64,000 nt of DNA from Paenibacillus cellulositrophicus (GTDB taxonomy: Bacteria; Bacillota; Bacilli; Paenibacillales; Paenibacillaceae): assembly GCF_009363095.1 (NCBI RefSeq), contig NZ_CP045295.1, positions 3,832,001 to 3,896,000 of the forward strand, written 5' to 3'. Of this stretch, positions 53,601 through 61,166 are shown one piece after another. How positions within the stretch are numbered: the first letter of the stretch is position 1; each line of letters opens with the position of its first letter. The notes beneath the pieces were generated by a model. It worked only from the letters and a program-made list of their open reading frames with translations, was not told the DNA's origin and searched no databases. The position numbers and the translations under genes were made by a program.

Positions 53601-54482
53601 ATCGATAACGCCAAGAACAAGGCGGCAGCAGGGGGGTATGAGCTGCTCACTACTCCGGTCGATCTGGACTTGACCTTCACAAAAGACGGCAACACCGTAA
53701 GATCCGGTCAGTTGAATGGATATGCGAAGAAATACATCGCGCTTCCGGAAGGCATCGATCCGAACCGGATTACGACGGGCGTCGTGATCAACCCGGATGG
53801 CAGCGTATTCCACGTGCCGACGGTGGTCACGAAGATCGATAACCGTTATTATGCACTGATCAATGATCTGCGCAGCAGCGGAACCTACTCGGTCATCTGG
53901 AACCCTCAGGATTTTGAGGATGTCAGATACCATTGGGGTAGAGGGGACGTCAACAACATTGCTGCCAGACTGGACTTGAAGGGGAACGGGGATAACACGT
54001 TCTCGCCGAACCGCAGCGTAACGCGCTCTGAGTTTGCAGAGATTGTGGTTACGGGTCTTGGCTTAAAGCGTCAAGATGCGCCGCAGGCAAATTTCTACGA
54101 TGTGCCGACTTCGGTTTGGTACAAAGATGCTGTAGCGATTGCGAATGAATTTGATATCGTTCGTGGCTATGATGACGGCAACTTTAAAGGCGATCAGCAA
54201 ATCACGAGAGAGCAAGGCTTTGCGATGATTGCCCGCGCTTACCGTTTGGTTCAATCCGAAGCAGTGCCTGGACAGGAGACTACTACAGCTACACTGGCAC
54301 GTTACGCGGATGGGGCAAATGTATCAGCATGGGCCAAAGCGGATGTGGCCCAACTGATTACGGCGGGAATCATTCAAGGCAACGGACCGGAAGTGCTTAG
54401 TCCGAAAGCGCAAATGACGCGTGCCGAGGTCGCGGCCTTGGTCGCTAGAATGCTGAAAGTGACCAACTTGATCGACAAATAA
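50616..54482 (+). CDS. Large SLH-domain surface protein with bacterial Ig-like and cadherin-like domains
   Basis: 1,288 residues. TTG start with AGGTAGGGGGT upstream. The signal peptide (about 1-31, ending PSVSAADD) is followed by a right-handed beta-helix/pectate-lyase-like region (about 35-385, GTSESPFKTIEKALSMV). Ig-like repeats follow (GTPGATVKLKL, NGTVEPGSEVAVVI-type and a third), with a FIVAR-like helix between (AREALETARNALED). A cadherin-like beta sandwich (NLELKDSNGAAIGLSP) and three SLH repeats (last about 190 residues, TRSEFAEIVVTGLGL, TREQGFAMIARAYRL, TRAEVAALVARML) complete it. It is anchored to wall polysaccharide and may bind or cut glycans; no catalytic site was identified. 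Confidence 0.9.
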   Translation: MKIIKTVRMSFLVFVMMLPMISSVFVPSVSAADDVFYVSDTNGDDTNNTGTSESPFKTIEKALSMVGTSGDIVLLSDVTLTQTLTINASGKTITIKSAEGSTFSIIRDASFASSSLIQSSGGNITFDNVTIDGNNVSTSKLYEIYVSGGNVFFKNSEIKNHIVEGSGSAHGGVVFSTGNTTVTIQDGTKIYDNRVMGTIANNPPSLMGAGTGGKLVIEGGIISGNEISSNSNGVIVGIGSASSPRFRMTGGEIKDNKLLGTETDETGQTIGNVAVFMRGQASQARFDFGGTAYVYNNLNSSVEQRNVFLKNIAARNSAYLTLIGAMEPGSKVGVYANIMPNDASPIVDLAIGADGYTASVTDSTYFVSDKTSTAAVAYEEGTKKIVLTPVDLKVTQPTDRQIVSTTPTVNGLGTPGATVKLKLVSASDPSAVIEAEVTVKDDGTWSFTPSTKLKSGDYILEATLVKNGVTTVPLTLGLNVVDTEALQTEVDLFNGLTETDYTPESWAVYKEKRDAALAVLGKEEATQAEVNAAREALETARNALEDSFSESLKITAPESGTVIVRKPEIKGTVEPGSEVAVVIKDAQGNEVPNAGGPATVDDSGNWSFTPGVDLEDGGYTVEVTAVKGSKEAVETKTLTVSATNPELTIIEPSGEKVTVSNPEIKGIAEPDAQVTVDLKDESGNVIDTFEVEVDSNGNWSFIPSKELPDGQYTVDARAVKDGKVSTASKTFVVDTSADKSPLLTNLELKDSNGAAIGLSPAFNENTYSYTAYTVTNGVYLIPTLDSLAGMDPNAKIEISLNGGTWIDAVNAKASDSLSLNEGKNEIVVQVTANGRTTSYTLTVTRQSSTGGNTSGGSTSAPEPTTPSTAPVPKDNLVTTLNGGSSTFATSKKTGDKQTAVQVDANKLIQTLTQGTGQQLAIHSPNEGDLKVDGLTADTLKQLADKGASLDISNPLAIYPVPGGKMDLNGVSKQLGDAALNDIAVHVGIARSSATLIDNAKNKAAAGGYELLTTPVDLDLTFTKDGNTVRSGQLNGYAKKYIALPEGIDPNRITTGVVINPDGSVFHVPTVVTKIDNRYYALINDLRSSGTYSVIWNPQDFEDVRYHWGRGDVNNIAARLDLKGNGDNTFSPNRSVTRSEFAEIVVTGLGLKRQDAPQANFYDVPTSVWYKDAVAIANEFDIVRGYDDGNFKGDQQITREQGFAMIARAYRLVQSEAVPGQETTTATLARYADGANVSAWAKADVAQLITAGIIQGNGPEVLSPKAQMTRAEVAALVARMLKVTNLIDK

Positions 54483-54492
54483 TACACCAACA

Positions 54493-54538
54493 AAAAAACA
54501 ACCATTGATGACCTGGAAGTCGTCAATGGTTGTTTTTT
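54493..54538. terminator. Terminator after the SLH protein gene
   Basis: AACAACCATTGATGAC pairs with GTCGTCAATGGTTGTT around CTGGAA, with A and T runs on both sides, so it can work in both directions. Confidence 0.85.
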
Positions 54539-54588
54539 ATGCGGAAATTGAGTTCCTCTTTGAGGTTGCAGCTAAGCCTTTTCCTGAT

Positions 54589-54766
54589 TCACTCGCCAAC
54601 TTGACCCGCATGATGCCGCCCTTTAGGTACGACCAAGGGAGAGCCCGATACGGGATCCTCGATCACCATGCAATCGAGTCCGAAAATGTCCTTAACAAGC
54701 GTGTTGGTAATCACCCTGGATGGCGCACCCTCAGCCATAAGAGCTCCATGCGAGGACGGTCCGTTT
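54589..54766 (-). pseudogene. C-terminal remnant of an iron/siderophore ABC-transporter ATPase (FepC/YusV-like)
   Basis: Translating the minus strand gives HGALMAEGAPSRVITNTL, then KDIFGLDCMVIEDPVSGSPL, a short tail and a stop at 54589-54591. This is the typical end of FecE/FepC-type ATPases. The rest of the gene, including Walker motifs, is missing; the frame runs straight into the 3' end of the SDR gene. It is a non-functional fragment left by a deletion or insertion. Confidence 0.75.
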
Positions 54767-55510
54767 TCAGATTTCTTGCATGGTTGGCCGAATCGTGATT
54801 TCGTTTATAGCTGCATCATCAGGCTCGTTGATGGCGTAGGCAACGGCTCTGGCGACGCTGTCTGGTGATAGTGCCATCCCGCTCCCTGGCGCAACGGCAT
54901 CTTGGTACTCGGGTGGAAGAACACGGATCGCCGTTTCCGTTGCCACCATCCCTGGAGAGATGTTGGTGGTCCGGATGCGCGAAGTCGGTGATTCCTCCTG
55001 ACGCAGTCCTTCAGTGATCGCCCGCACGGCATGCTTAGTGGCGCTGTACACGGCCGTTACCGGAACGACCTTGTGCCCCATAAGCGAAGAAATGTTGACG
55101 ATATGCCCCGCTTGCTGCTCCCTCATCGCTGGCAAAGCCGCGGCGATGCCGTACAATACTCCCTTGATGTTCACGTCGATCATGCGGTCCCAATCGTCGA
55201 TCTTCAATTCGTTCAACCAGGAATTGGGCATAATACCGGCATTGTTGATCAGCACGTCGATCCGCCCGTATTTTTGCAGTGCAGCCTGCGCTAATTCCTG
55301 CATCCCACGTGCTGAGCTCACGTCGGTCGGCAGGACAATCGCTTCTCCGCCGCTCTTTATGATATCGTCGGCAAGAGATTGCAGCCGATCTTCACTTCTG
55401 GCAGCCAATACGAGCTTGGCTCCGTGCTGGGCGAGCAGTTTTGCTGTCGCTTCACCGATTCCGCCGGTCGCTCCGGTCAAAATAACTACTTTCGATTTTA
55501 TATTTTCCAT
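54767..55510 (-). CDS. Short-chain dehydrogenase/reductase
   Basis: 247 residues with [12 protein letters not shown] (cofactor binding), NNAGIM, the catalytic S in NISSLMG and Y-x3-K in YSATKHA. It is close to the clavulanate-dehydrogenase/YdfG-like SDR group. The 3' end abuts a gene fragment, so the region after it was rearranged. Divergent from a TetR gene that probably controls it. Confidence 0.9.
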   Translation of the reverse strand: MENIKSKVVILTGATGGIGEATAKLLAQHGAKLVLAARSEDRLQSLADDIIKSGGEAIVLPTDVSSARGMQELAQAALQKYGRIDVLINNAGIMPNSWLNELKIDDWDRMIDVNIKGVLYGIAAALPAMREQQAGHIVNISSLMGHKVVPVTAVYSATKHAVRAITEGLRQEESPTSRIRTTNISPGMVATETAIRVLPPEYQDAVAPGSGMALSPDSVARAVAYAINEPDDAAINEITIRPTMQEI

Positions 55511-55707
55511 GGGTCATCGTCTCCCAATAATAATTTATTGTATCGCGCTGTCGACAGCATTTCACTACACGTGTTGTTTATTTAACGTCCGTTGATTAAT
55601 ATTATATAGAGAGAAGGAATGGATTCAATCGTTAAATCATTAGGATCCGTATGATACGCGACATTCATATTAATATTGTCAATTAACTATAGGGAGGTAA
55701 CCGATCC

Positions 55708-56298
55708 ATGGAGGCTAAAGTCAAAAAAGACCGGCGCATTACAAGAACAAAGGAAGCCATCAATCGAGCGTTCGTGGAACTGTTCTCAGAGAAGGCGTTC
55801 GATCGGATTACCATAAACGATATTGCCGAACGGGCAAACATCAACCGGGCAACGGTGTATCTTCATTATGCAGATAAATACGATCTGCTCGACAAATGTA
55901 TCGAAGATCATTTGAACCAAATGGTTACGGCTTGCTCGCTCAACAAGTCTTTCCAGCAAAAAGTAACGGATCTATTCGAAGCAACGGAAGCGCTGAAATC
56001 GCTGTTCGCTTATTTCGAGGATCATTTTCTGTTTTTCTCTTCCATGCTATCCAGTCAAAATACGGTCGCGTTTCGCGAATGTATGCTGGGGATTACGAAG
56101 ACCTTGATCCAGAAGCAGATCGATATGGAGGGAGCCAACCGAGGCATGGATCCGGAAGTCACGCTTCAGTTTACGGCTTCAGCATTCGTTGGAACGGTAG
56201 AATGGTGGATTGCGAACCAGATGCCGCATCCGCCCGCAATGATGGCGGAGCAAGCCATGAAGCTGCTCAAGCGTCACGACATTTATTGTACAGTTTAA
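55708..56298 (+). CDS. TetR/AcrR-family regulator
   Basis: 196 residues. The helix-turn-helix reads ITINDIAERANINRATVYLHY, very close to the TetR protein at 38 kb; the C-terminal domain is of the same YfiR/DhaS-like type. AGGGAGG precedes the ATG. It is divergent from the SDR gene across about 200 AT-rich bases with ATTAATATT-like inverted repeats (near 55590-55610 and 55665-55685) that may be operators. Confidence 0.9.
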   Translation: MEAKVKKDRRITRTKEAINRAFVELFSEKAFDRITINDIAERANINRATVYLHYADKYDLLDKCIEDHLNQMVTACSLNKSFQQKVTDLFEATEALKSLFAYFEDHFLFFSSMLSSQNTVAFRECMLGITKTLIQKQIDMEGANRGMDPEVTLQFTASAFVGTVEWWIANQMPHPPAMMAEQAMKLLKRHDIYCTV

Positions 56299-56325
56299 AA
56301 TGTTTCAGAGGAGGCGTCCTGGATA

Positions 56326-56362
56326 AGAAAAAGCCCCATCCGGCCAATGGCCGGAAAGGGCT
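56326..56362 (-). terminator. Terminator for the minus-strand gene at 56413
   Basis: AGCCC-CAT-CCGGCC pairs with GGCCGG-AAA-GGGCT around AAT. On the minus strand the stem is followed by TTTTTC. It may also stop tetR transcription. Confidence 0.7.
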
Positions 56363-56412
56363 GAATACCGCTTTCTCAAACTTCGTTCGTCTCTCCACCG
56401 CAACCTGAATAA

Positions 56413-56769
56413 TCACCGCTTGAGAGTCATACGCCAGCTATCCGAGCGGCTGAGCTCCGTGGAGGTTCTCGAGGTATTCACGGCGCTGACCAAGAGGAAA
56501 ATGGTTTGATCTTCGCTGGTGTTGTTGTTAAATAACACTTTGTTTGGCGTTAAATCCCCGGCACCGCCTCGGGCAACAAACTTTCCCGGAGACGGCTGGG
56601 CCTCGATTTTAATCGCAAAGGCTTCATTATTGAACAAAAAATTGAGGTTATTTAATACCAATTTTCTTCCCTTTTTCACCCGGATGACGATTTGCTGCAG
56701 TAGCAGCGTTTTCCGCGGCCCTACTTTGACCGGCGTTTTTCCGCCTACAATCCCGCTAAGTTGAATCAT
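56413..56769 (-). CDS. Unknown beta-rich small protein
   Basis: 118 residues. AGAGAGGTGAGACC precedes the ATG. No signal peptide or membrane segment; the composition is basic (KVGPRKTLLLQQIVIRVKKG) and asparagine-rich in the middle (LNNLNFLFNNEAF). It looks like a compact beta protein; I do not recognise the family. It has its own terminator (56326) and no obvious partner. Confidence 0.65.
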   Translation of the reverse strand: MIQLSGIVGGKTPVKVGPRKTLLLQQIVIRVKKGRKLVLNNLNFLFNNEAFAIKIEAQPSPGKFVARGGAGDLTPNKVLFNNNTSEDQTIFLLVSAVNTSRTSTELSRSDSWRMTLKR

Positions 56770-56907
56770 GGTCTCACCTCTCTAATGAAATTCCTACAAC
56801 ATATTCATAGAGGGTGAGCTTGGACACGGCACTGCAGGCCATACCACCATGGCAAAGGCAGTACATTTCATTTCGAGTCGGACCCGGATTTCCGCAGCGC
56901 TCCCCGA

Positions 56908-57498
56908 TTAATTCACAGCCTCTGAAACGTTGTCGTAATGCCGTCCCAAATGATAAGCTCGCGTCAGGAGGTTATCGAAAACTTCCGGCCTGGAATCCAG
57001 CGTATCGTATAGGATCTCAACCCGGCTGTTCGAGATTCCGCAGTAATCGGCTATGCCGACGTTTAGAAGCTGGGAGAGCAATGTATCGTACTGCCTCTTC
57101 TCGAAGTGCTCTTTCGGGGCTCCCGCCAGACCAAGCCACAGCACTTGTTGATGATGCAGGTGACTTGCGCCATAAGCATACCCGTTGTTCCATACCCGGT
57201 CGATATATCCTTTCAGCATCGCCGGCAGGCCGTACCACCATATCGGGAAAATAAAGGCGAGCGCGTCATGCCGTTTCATGCGTGCGATCTCCGCTTCCAC
57301 CTCAGGCGAATAGACTTTGTGATCCGAAGACCAATCCGGCTCGTCGGCTTCCCACAACACGGGATTAAAGCCGCTGCGATGCAGATCCAGCACCTCGGTT
57401 TCGTGCCCGGCGTCGGCAAGTCCCTGGATAAATTTCTCTGTCACGGAAAAGGTTAAGGAGTTCGCCCGCGGATGCGATACAACCGTCAAAATTTTCAT
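56908..57498 (-). CDS. Flavodoxin-like NAD(P)H:quinone oxidoreductase (second)
   Basis: 196 residues from ATG 57498 (GGAAGGTG upstream; the GTG at 57507 overlaps that site and is rejected). It has the same motifs as the paralogue at 24546: TVVSHPRANSLTFSVTEKF, FIFPIWWYGLPAMLKGYIDR and HHQQVLWLGLAG. The two proteins are similar over their whole length. It is divergent from an HxlR gene with a shared operator motif, so it is probably part of the same quinone/electrophile response. Confidence 0.92.
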   Translation of the reverse strand: MKILTVVSHPRANSLTFSVTEKFIQGLADAGHETEVLDLHRSGFNPVLWEADEPDWSSDHKVYSPEVEAEIARMKRHDALAFIFPIWWYGLPAMLKGYIDRVWNNGYAYGASHLHHQQVLWLGLAGAPKEHFEKRQYDTLLSQLLNVGIADYCGISNSRVEILYDTLDSRPEVFDNLLTRAYHLGRHYDNVSEAVN

Positions 57499-57567
57499 CG
57501 ATGTCACCTTCCCTCTCTCAAATTTCGTAAGAGTACGGTAAAATTATCAGGTATGCTGTGATAAATG

Positions 57568-57607
57568 GGAAGTACTTACTTTTTTGTGATATAGACACTT
57601 TAAAGTG
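57568..57607 (+). promoter_or_regulatory. HxlR operator candidates, locus 2
   Basis: GGAAGTACTTACTTT at 57568-57582 matches the site in locus 1 (24440-24460) and reads in the same direction relative to the HxlR gene. A perfect 12-bp palindrome CACTTTAAAGTG lies at 57596-57607. Confidence 0.55.
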
Positions 57608-57662
57608 ATATGCTCACCGGAAAGTAATCGTTCATCGGAATCGACAGGAGGGTGGTAATCCC

Positions 57663-58019
57663 ATGGAAATGCAGACCACACGGACGTTTAACATCCCCGC
57701 AGAGGCGACGCTTCAGGTGATCGGGGGAAAATGGAAGCTATTGATTTTATGCCATTTGAACTGTGGGGACGGACCGCAAAGAACGAGCGAATTAAAAAAG
57801 GCAATTCCCGAGATTACGCAAAAAATGCTGATCCAGCAGCTCAAGGAGCTGGAGGAAGACGGTATCGTAACGAGAACGTCTTACAATCAGGTTCCGCCGA
57901 AAGTAGTCTACGAACTAAGCGAGCTGGGAAAGTCGCTGAAATTGATATTGGATCAATTGGATGAGTGGGGCGAGAAGTATATGAATCTGCGTGATTGGAG
58001 GTCTTCCTGTTCGGAATGA
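57663..58019 (+). CDS. HxlR-family transcriptional regulator
   Basis: 118 residues. The HxlR core is QVIGGKWKLLILCHLNCGDG, TSELKKAIPEITQKMLIQQL and PPKVVYELSELG. Cysteines are present in the helix after the first motif (LCHLNC) and at the C-terminus (SSCSE), giving possible thiol switches. GGAGGGTGG precedes the ATG. Divergent from a quinone reductase gene. Confidence 0.92.
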   Translation: MEMQTTRTFNIPAEATLQVIGGKWKLLILCHLNCGDGPQRTSELKKAIPEITQKMLIQQLKELEEDGIVTRTSYNQVPPKVVYELSELGKSLKLILDQLDEWGEKYMNLRDWRSSCSE

Positions 58020-58057
58020 GGAGAAGATTGCCCCAGATGACTTAGCGTCCCGGAAAT

Positions 58058-58103
58058 CTAAAAAACGAGCGTTGGCCGATGAAGGCTCGCGCTCGTTTTT
58101 TAG
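58058..58103. terminator. Bidirectional terminator after the HxlR gene
   Basis: CTAAAAAACGAGCG pairs perfectly with CGCTCGTTTTTTAG. The A and T runs are part of the stem, so it can serve both strands. Confidence 0.85.
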
Positions 58104-58135
58104 TGAAACATCATCAGGATATGCCATATCAAACA

Positions 58136-58500
58136 CTAATTGATTTTCACCAGCTGCCATTGCTGGTTCAGATCGCCCCGGTAGAGATTTTGCTGAAGCT
58201 TCGCTCCATCCGCTGAGGAGGCTCCGGCAACCTCGACGGCCTTGTTGCTGTTTACATTGAGGATGCTCCAGTACCCATTGCTCAGTTTGATCAATCTGAA
58301 CTGCTGTGCGGTATTCCCCAGATCCTGCATGAGTTGGACCGCTTCGCCGTTGTTCTTCGTCCCGTTTCGGATATCCATGACTTTTTGGTCGGCCGAGCTG
58401 ACGCCTTGCAGCCTGTACACGTTGTTGTAAGTCCCCAGATCATCGGCAACCGATTGCTGGGCTGTTGCATTGTTGTCTGACCATTGCTGAAGCTGCAGAC
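58136..58500 (-). pseudogene. Truncated ricin-type beta-trefoil lectin (CBM13-like) fragment
   Basis: The minus-strand frame reads LQQWSDNNATAQQ, then GTKNNGEAVQLMQDLGNTAQQ and LNQQWQLVKIN, with the QxW-type repeats of a ricin-B lectin domain. There is no start codon or ribosome-binding site in the family position. The frame enters from within the 3' end of the neighbouring gene at about 58500. It is probably the tail of a lost secreted glycoside hydrolase. Confidence 0.75.
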
Positions 58501-58505
58501 ATTCC

Positions 58506-59579
58506 CTACAAATACATCTCCCGGGCCTCTTTACCAAAAAATCCGGTTACGTCCTGATACTCGGCGATATCGATCCGGTGCTGCCGCATGATTTTCTGAA
58601 TAAAAATGGCGTCCGCAAAGAGCATGTTGACGATTTTTTCGCATACTAACGGGGTGTCCTTGAGATGATCGACCAAATCATGAATGTCATGAAACTGAAA
58701 ATAAAGGATATAACAGACATAATTCTGAAGCAGCATGCGGAAGCCGTACTCTCGATACGGGTTGGTTCCGGCATCCAAGAGAGCGTCTCTCAGCAAATCG
58801 AAAAATCTTGTTTGATGTTCCGAGTGAAACCGGAGCAGCTCATCCACATCATTGATCAGACGGAATACGGTCTCAAACCCTTCTTCTGAAGGCATAAGCA
58901 GTTTGGATGATTTACCCTCAATCGATCTTAGCAGCTCCAGCGTGAGATGTTTACCGGCCTGAATTTCGTGCGGAGTGATTAGCAATCGATCCTTATACTC
59001 ATCGTGCTTGTCGCAGTAGTAATCGTGGTATAAGGAAAAATAGCGCTCTACGCGGATACCCGTTTTCGTATGAACCAAATCCCGGCCGCGGAATGAAAAG
59101 CCGTACAGGGTTCCCTCATTAACCGGGTGGGCATAAAGGTAGAAAAAGAAGAAAAAGTCCCTTAGCTGCTCTTTCTGCACATCATTCAACCGGGCCGCAT
59201 CTGTCAACTGTCCCAATTGAAATAAACTGTAATGTTTCATGAAATCATTCATTGCACGGTAAGGATGGGGACTGGCAACGGACGTCGTCGAATTGATCGT
59301 ATACAGGAGAAAATAGAGGATCTGCTCATCGTAGACATCGAGGTCCGGAAAGTAACCCGAGAGCAGCGGCTTCCAGTCGGGGTTAGCCGTGTACCGGGGA
59401 TCTTTCGGCTGTAATGCGTCTGCCCATTCCACAAACGGTTTGTCATCATGACCGGCAAAAAATAACTCGGCGCTGTCATCTTCGAAAAGGCCGTATTCAA
59501 AGCCCTCCGTTTGCTCAAGCTCGAATTCTCTATTGAATTTGATATTCAAATATTCGTTAAATAGCGATTGACGTGTCAT
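58506..59579 (-). CDS. Protein of unknown function
   Basis: 357 residues. ATG 59579 is preferred (GAGGA 8 bases upstream); ATG 59606 is in frame but weaker. The protein is soluble, helical and aromatic-rich (RDFFFFFYLYAHPVNEGTLY, YVCYILYFQFHDIHDLVDHL). No known motif is recognised. Its stop is at the edge of the ricin-lectin fragment, so the downstream flank was rearranged. A lack of obvious partners leaves its role open. Confidence 0.75.
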   Translation of the reverse strand: MTRQSLFNEYLNIKFNREFELEQTEGFEYGLFEDDSAELFFAGHDDKPFVEWADALQPKDPRYTANPDWKPLLSGYFPDLDVYDEQILYFLLYTINSTTSVASPHPYRAMNDFMKHYSLFQLGQLTDAARLNDVQKEQLRDFFFFFYLYAHPVNEGTLYGFSFRGRDLVHTKTGIRVERYFSLYHDYYCDKHDEYKDRLLITPHEIQAGKHLTLELLRSIEGKSSKLLMPSEEGFETVFRLINDVDELLRFHSEHQTRFFDLLRDALLDAGTNPYREYGFRMLLQNYVCYILYFQFHDIHDLVDHLKDTPLVCEKIVNMLFADAIFIQKIMRQHRIDIAEYQDVTGFFGKEAREMYL

Positions 59580-59690
59580 TTGTCTGTTCCTCGGTTCCTT
59601 AATCATTCTCTTGCATTCGCGTGTTGGCCGCTAACAGGCTGCTTTAGAGGTTTTCGACATGAAGCGGGCATAACCTCCTGCGAAACATCC

Positions 59691-60110
59691 TCAGCCTGAT
59701 CGTATTCGTTCCAAAAGTTCAGAGCCCGAAGGGTGGTCTACGATATACCGCCAGCTTCCGTCGGTTTGGCGTCTTATCACTTCGGACGTATGTCCTTCAA
59801 CCTGAGCCGGGTTGCCGTTCCCATCCCGTGTATGAAGGATGAAATGGGCACGCAGCAAAGCGATATTTTCGAACGGAATGCAGTAAATGTTCCTGGACGT
59901 CATGCGGCCCTGCAACTGCAGCAGATCCTCGAGCGTTCCGCGGATTTTTTCGATTCCTTGGTCAAACTCGCCGGCCGGGTTTATCAAAATGCTGTTTGGT
60001 TCGTATAACGAAAGCAGTGCGTTGATATCGCCGGAGTTGAAGGCCTCGGCAAAAGCTGCATTCATATCCTCCGGCCGCATGACCGGATTGAAGTGCGCCG
60101 GTGGCTTCAT
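59691..60110 (-). CDS. SnoaL/DUF4440-like NTF2-fold protein
   Basis: 139 residues from ATG 60110 with AAGAGGCG upstream; the frame is open upstream without signals. Motifs are MNAAFAEAFNSGDINALLSL, NPAGEFDQGIEKIRGTLEDL and WRYIVDHPS, typical of DUF4440/SnoaL-like proteins. Family members are small isomerases, hydrolases or ligand-binding proteins. It is divergent from an HxlR regulator that probably controls it. Confidence 0.87.
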   Translation of the reverse strand: MKPPAHFNPVMRPEDMNAAFAEAFNSGDINALLSLYEPNSILINPAGEFDQGIEKIRGTLEDLLQLQGRMTSRNIYCIPFENIALLRAHFILHTRDGNGNPAQVEGHTSEVIRRQTDGSWRYIVDHPSGSELLERIRSG

Positions 60111-60173
60111 AAGATCGCCTCTTTTCGTATAATGGAAATATACAGGTAGCTTATACGATCCTTCACCGGTATT

Positions 60174-60183
60174 GAAGTACGCA
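60174..60183 (+). promoter_or_regulatory. HxlR operator candidate, locus 3
   Basis: GAAGTACGCA, in the same orientation relative to the HxlR gene as the longer matches at loci 1 and 2. Only the core is conserved here. Confidence 0.4.
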
Positions 60184-60229
60184 GAAATAGATGACTTAGT
60201 CATAAAAACCTGACCAGCAGGAGGAAAAG

Positions 60230-60583
60230 ATGCCTTATCAGGATGGAACATTTGGTTGTCCGGTAGATGTGGGACTGCAGCTGATCAACGGGAAATGGAA
60301 ACCGAAGATTATCTACGAGCTGCTTCAGCAAACGTGCCGTTTCGGCGAGCTCCACCGGCGAATTCCCGGCGTTTCCAGGCATGTGCTGACGACGCAGCTG
60401 CGCGAGTTGGAAGAAGGCGGTATCGTACAGCGAAATGCATTTTTGACCGTGCCGCCAAAAGTTGAATATTCGCTGACGGAGTTTGGCCAGCGTTTGGAGC
60501 CCATTTTGGAGCAGATCATGAAAGTGGGAGAGCACTATATTTCACAGCAAAAGCAGGAGGCGGCTGGTGATCCGCCAAGCTGA
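60230..60583 (+). CDS. HxlR-family transcriptional regulator (third)
   Basis: 117 residues. A conserved N-terminal cysteine (TFGCPVDVGLQLINGKWKPK) is in the position of the redox-active cysteine of YodB/HypR-type proteins. Then follow ELHRRIPGVSRHVLTTQLRE and PPKVEYSLTEFG. GGAGGAAAAG precedes the ATG. Divergent from a SnoaL-like gene. It is the best candidate of the three HxlR proteins for direct thiol sensing. Confidence 0.92.
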   Translation: MPYQDGTFGCPVDVGLQLINGKWKPKIIYELLQQTCRFGELHRRIPGVSRHVLTTQLRELEEGGIVQRNAFLTVPPKVEYSLTEFGQRLEPILEQIMKVGEHYISQQKQEAAGDPPS

Positions 60584-60622
60584 GTCGAGTCATGTCGATG
60601 TAACTGCACTGTGATCTGAAAA

Positions 60623-60661
60623 TAAAAACGGACGCGGGTTCTCAACCGGCGTCCGTTTTTC
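60623..60661. terminator. Bidirectional terminator
   Basis: AAAAACGGACGC pairs perfectly with GCGTCCGTTTTT; it lies between convergent genes. Confidence 0.88.
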
Positions 60662-60665
60662 TATC

Positions 60666-61157
60666 CTAATCCAATTCCACAGTTCGATTCATATTGGTGC
60701 CTTCGTTGCTTTTACCCATCAGTCTGCGGAACAGGAACCTGGCCATTTTGAACTTGTTGCCGGCATCCCAGTACTCGGCCGCTTCGGCCTGCACCTTGAT
60801 GAGAACGAGGTTCGGATCGTCATAGTTCGTTTCCAGCAGCTGCTCGTAAACGGGGTTCCACAATTCCTTCAGCTTTTCGGTGCTGTTGACCAGCTCGGCT
60901 TCACCGCGGATGGAGACGAAGGACTTGCCGGCATAGGCCACGTTGACCTGCCGGTTTTGCAGCAGTTCATGGAACTTCTCAGTGTCTTTCTTGGTCAGGA
61001 ACCACAGGTCGCCGTCGAATTCGATGTCCTGGGTCTTCATGGGACGCGAAACCAGACCTTCTTCCGAAACGGTCGTCAGCATGGCCGTGTCGATGCCCTT
61101 AATCAAATCGCGTACTTTCTCGATCGCTTCTTGATTATCCGAAGTTGGATTTGTCAT
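60666..61157 (-). CDS. Pyridoxamine-phosphate-oxidase-fold general stress protein
   Basis: 163 residues from ATG 61157 (AAAAGG 8 bases upstream; GTG at 61166 overlaps that site). The split-barrel FMN-binding fold is indicated by AMLTTVSEEGLVSRPM, DGDLWFLTKKDTEK and FVSIRGEAEL. It is close to the general stress protein 26 group. It probably binds a flavin and acts in redox stress; the reaction is unknown. Confidence 0.9.
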   Translation of the reverse strand: MTNPTSDNQEAIEKVRDLIKGIDTAMLTTVSEEGLVSRPMKTQDIEFDGDLWFLTKKDTEKFHELLQNRQVNVAYAGKSFVSIRGEAELVNSTEKLKELWNPVYEQLLETNYDDPNLVLIKVQAEAAEYWDAGNKFKMARFLFRRLMGKSNEGTNMNRTVELD

Positions 61158-61166
61158 TTTGTTCAC

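Noticed and set aside
54505..54798. Plus-strand frame after the SLH gene
   Set aside because: Antisense to the iron-ABC ATPase remnant, which gives a recognisable protein on the minus strand.
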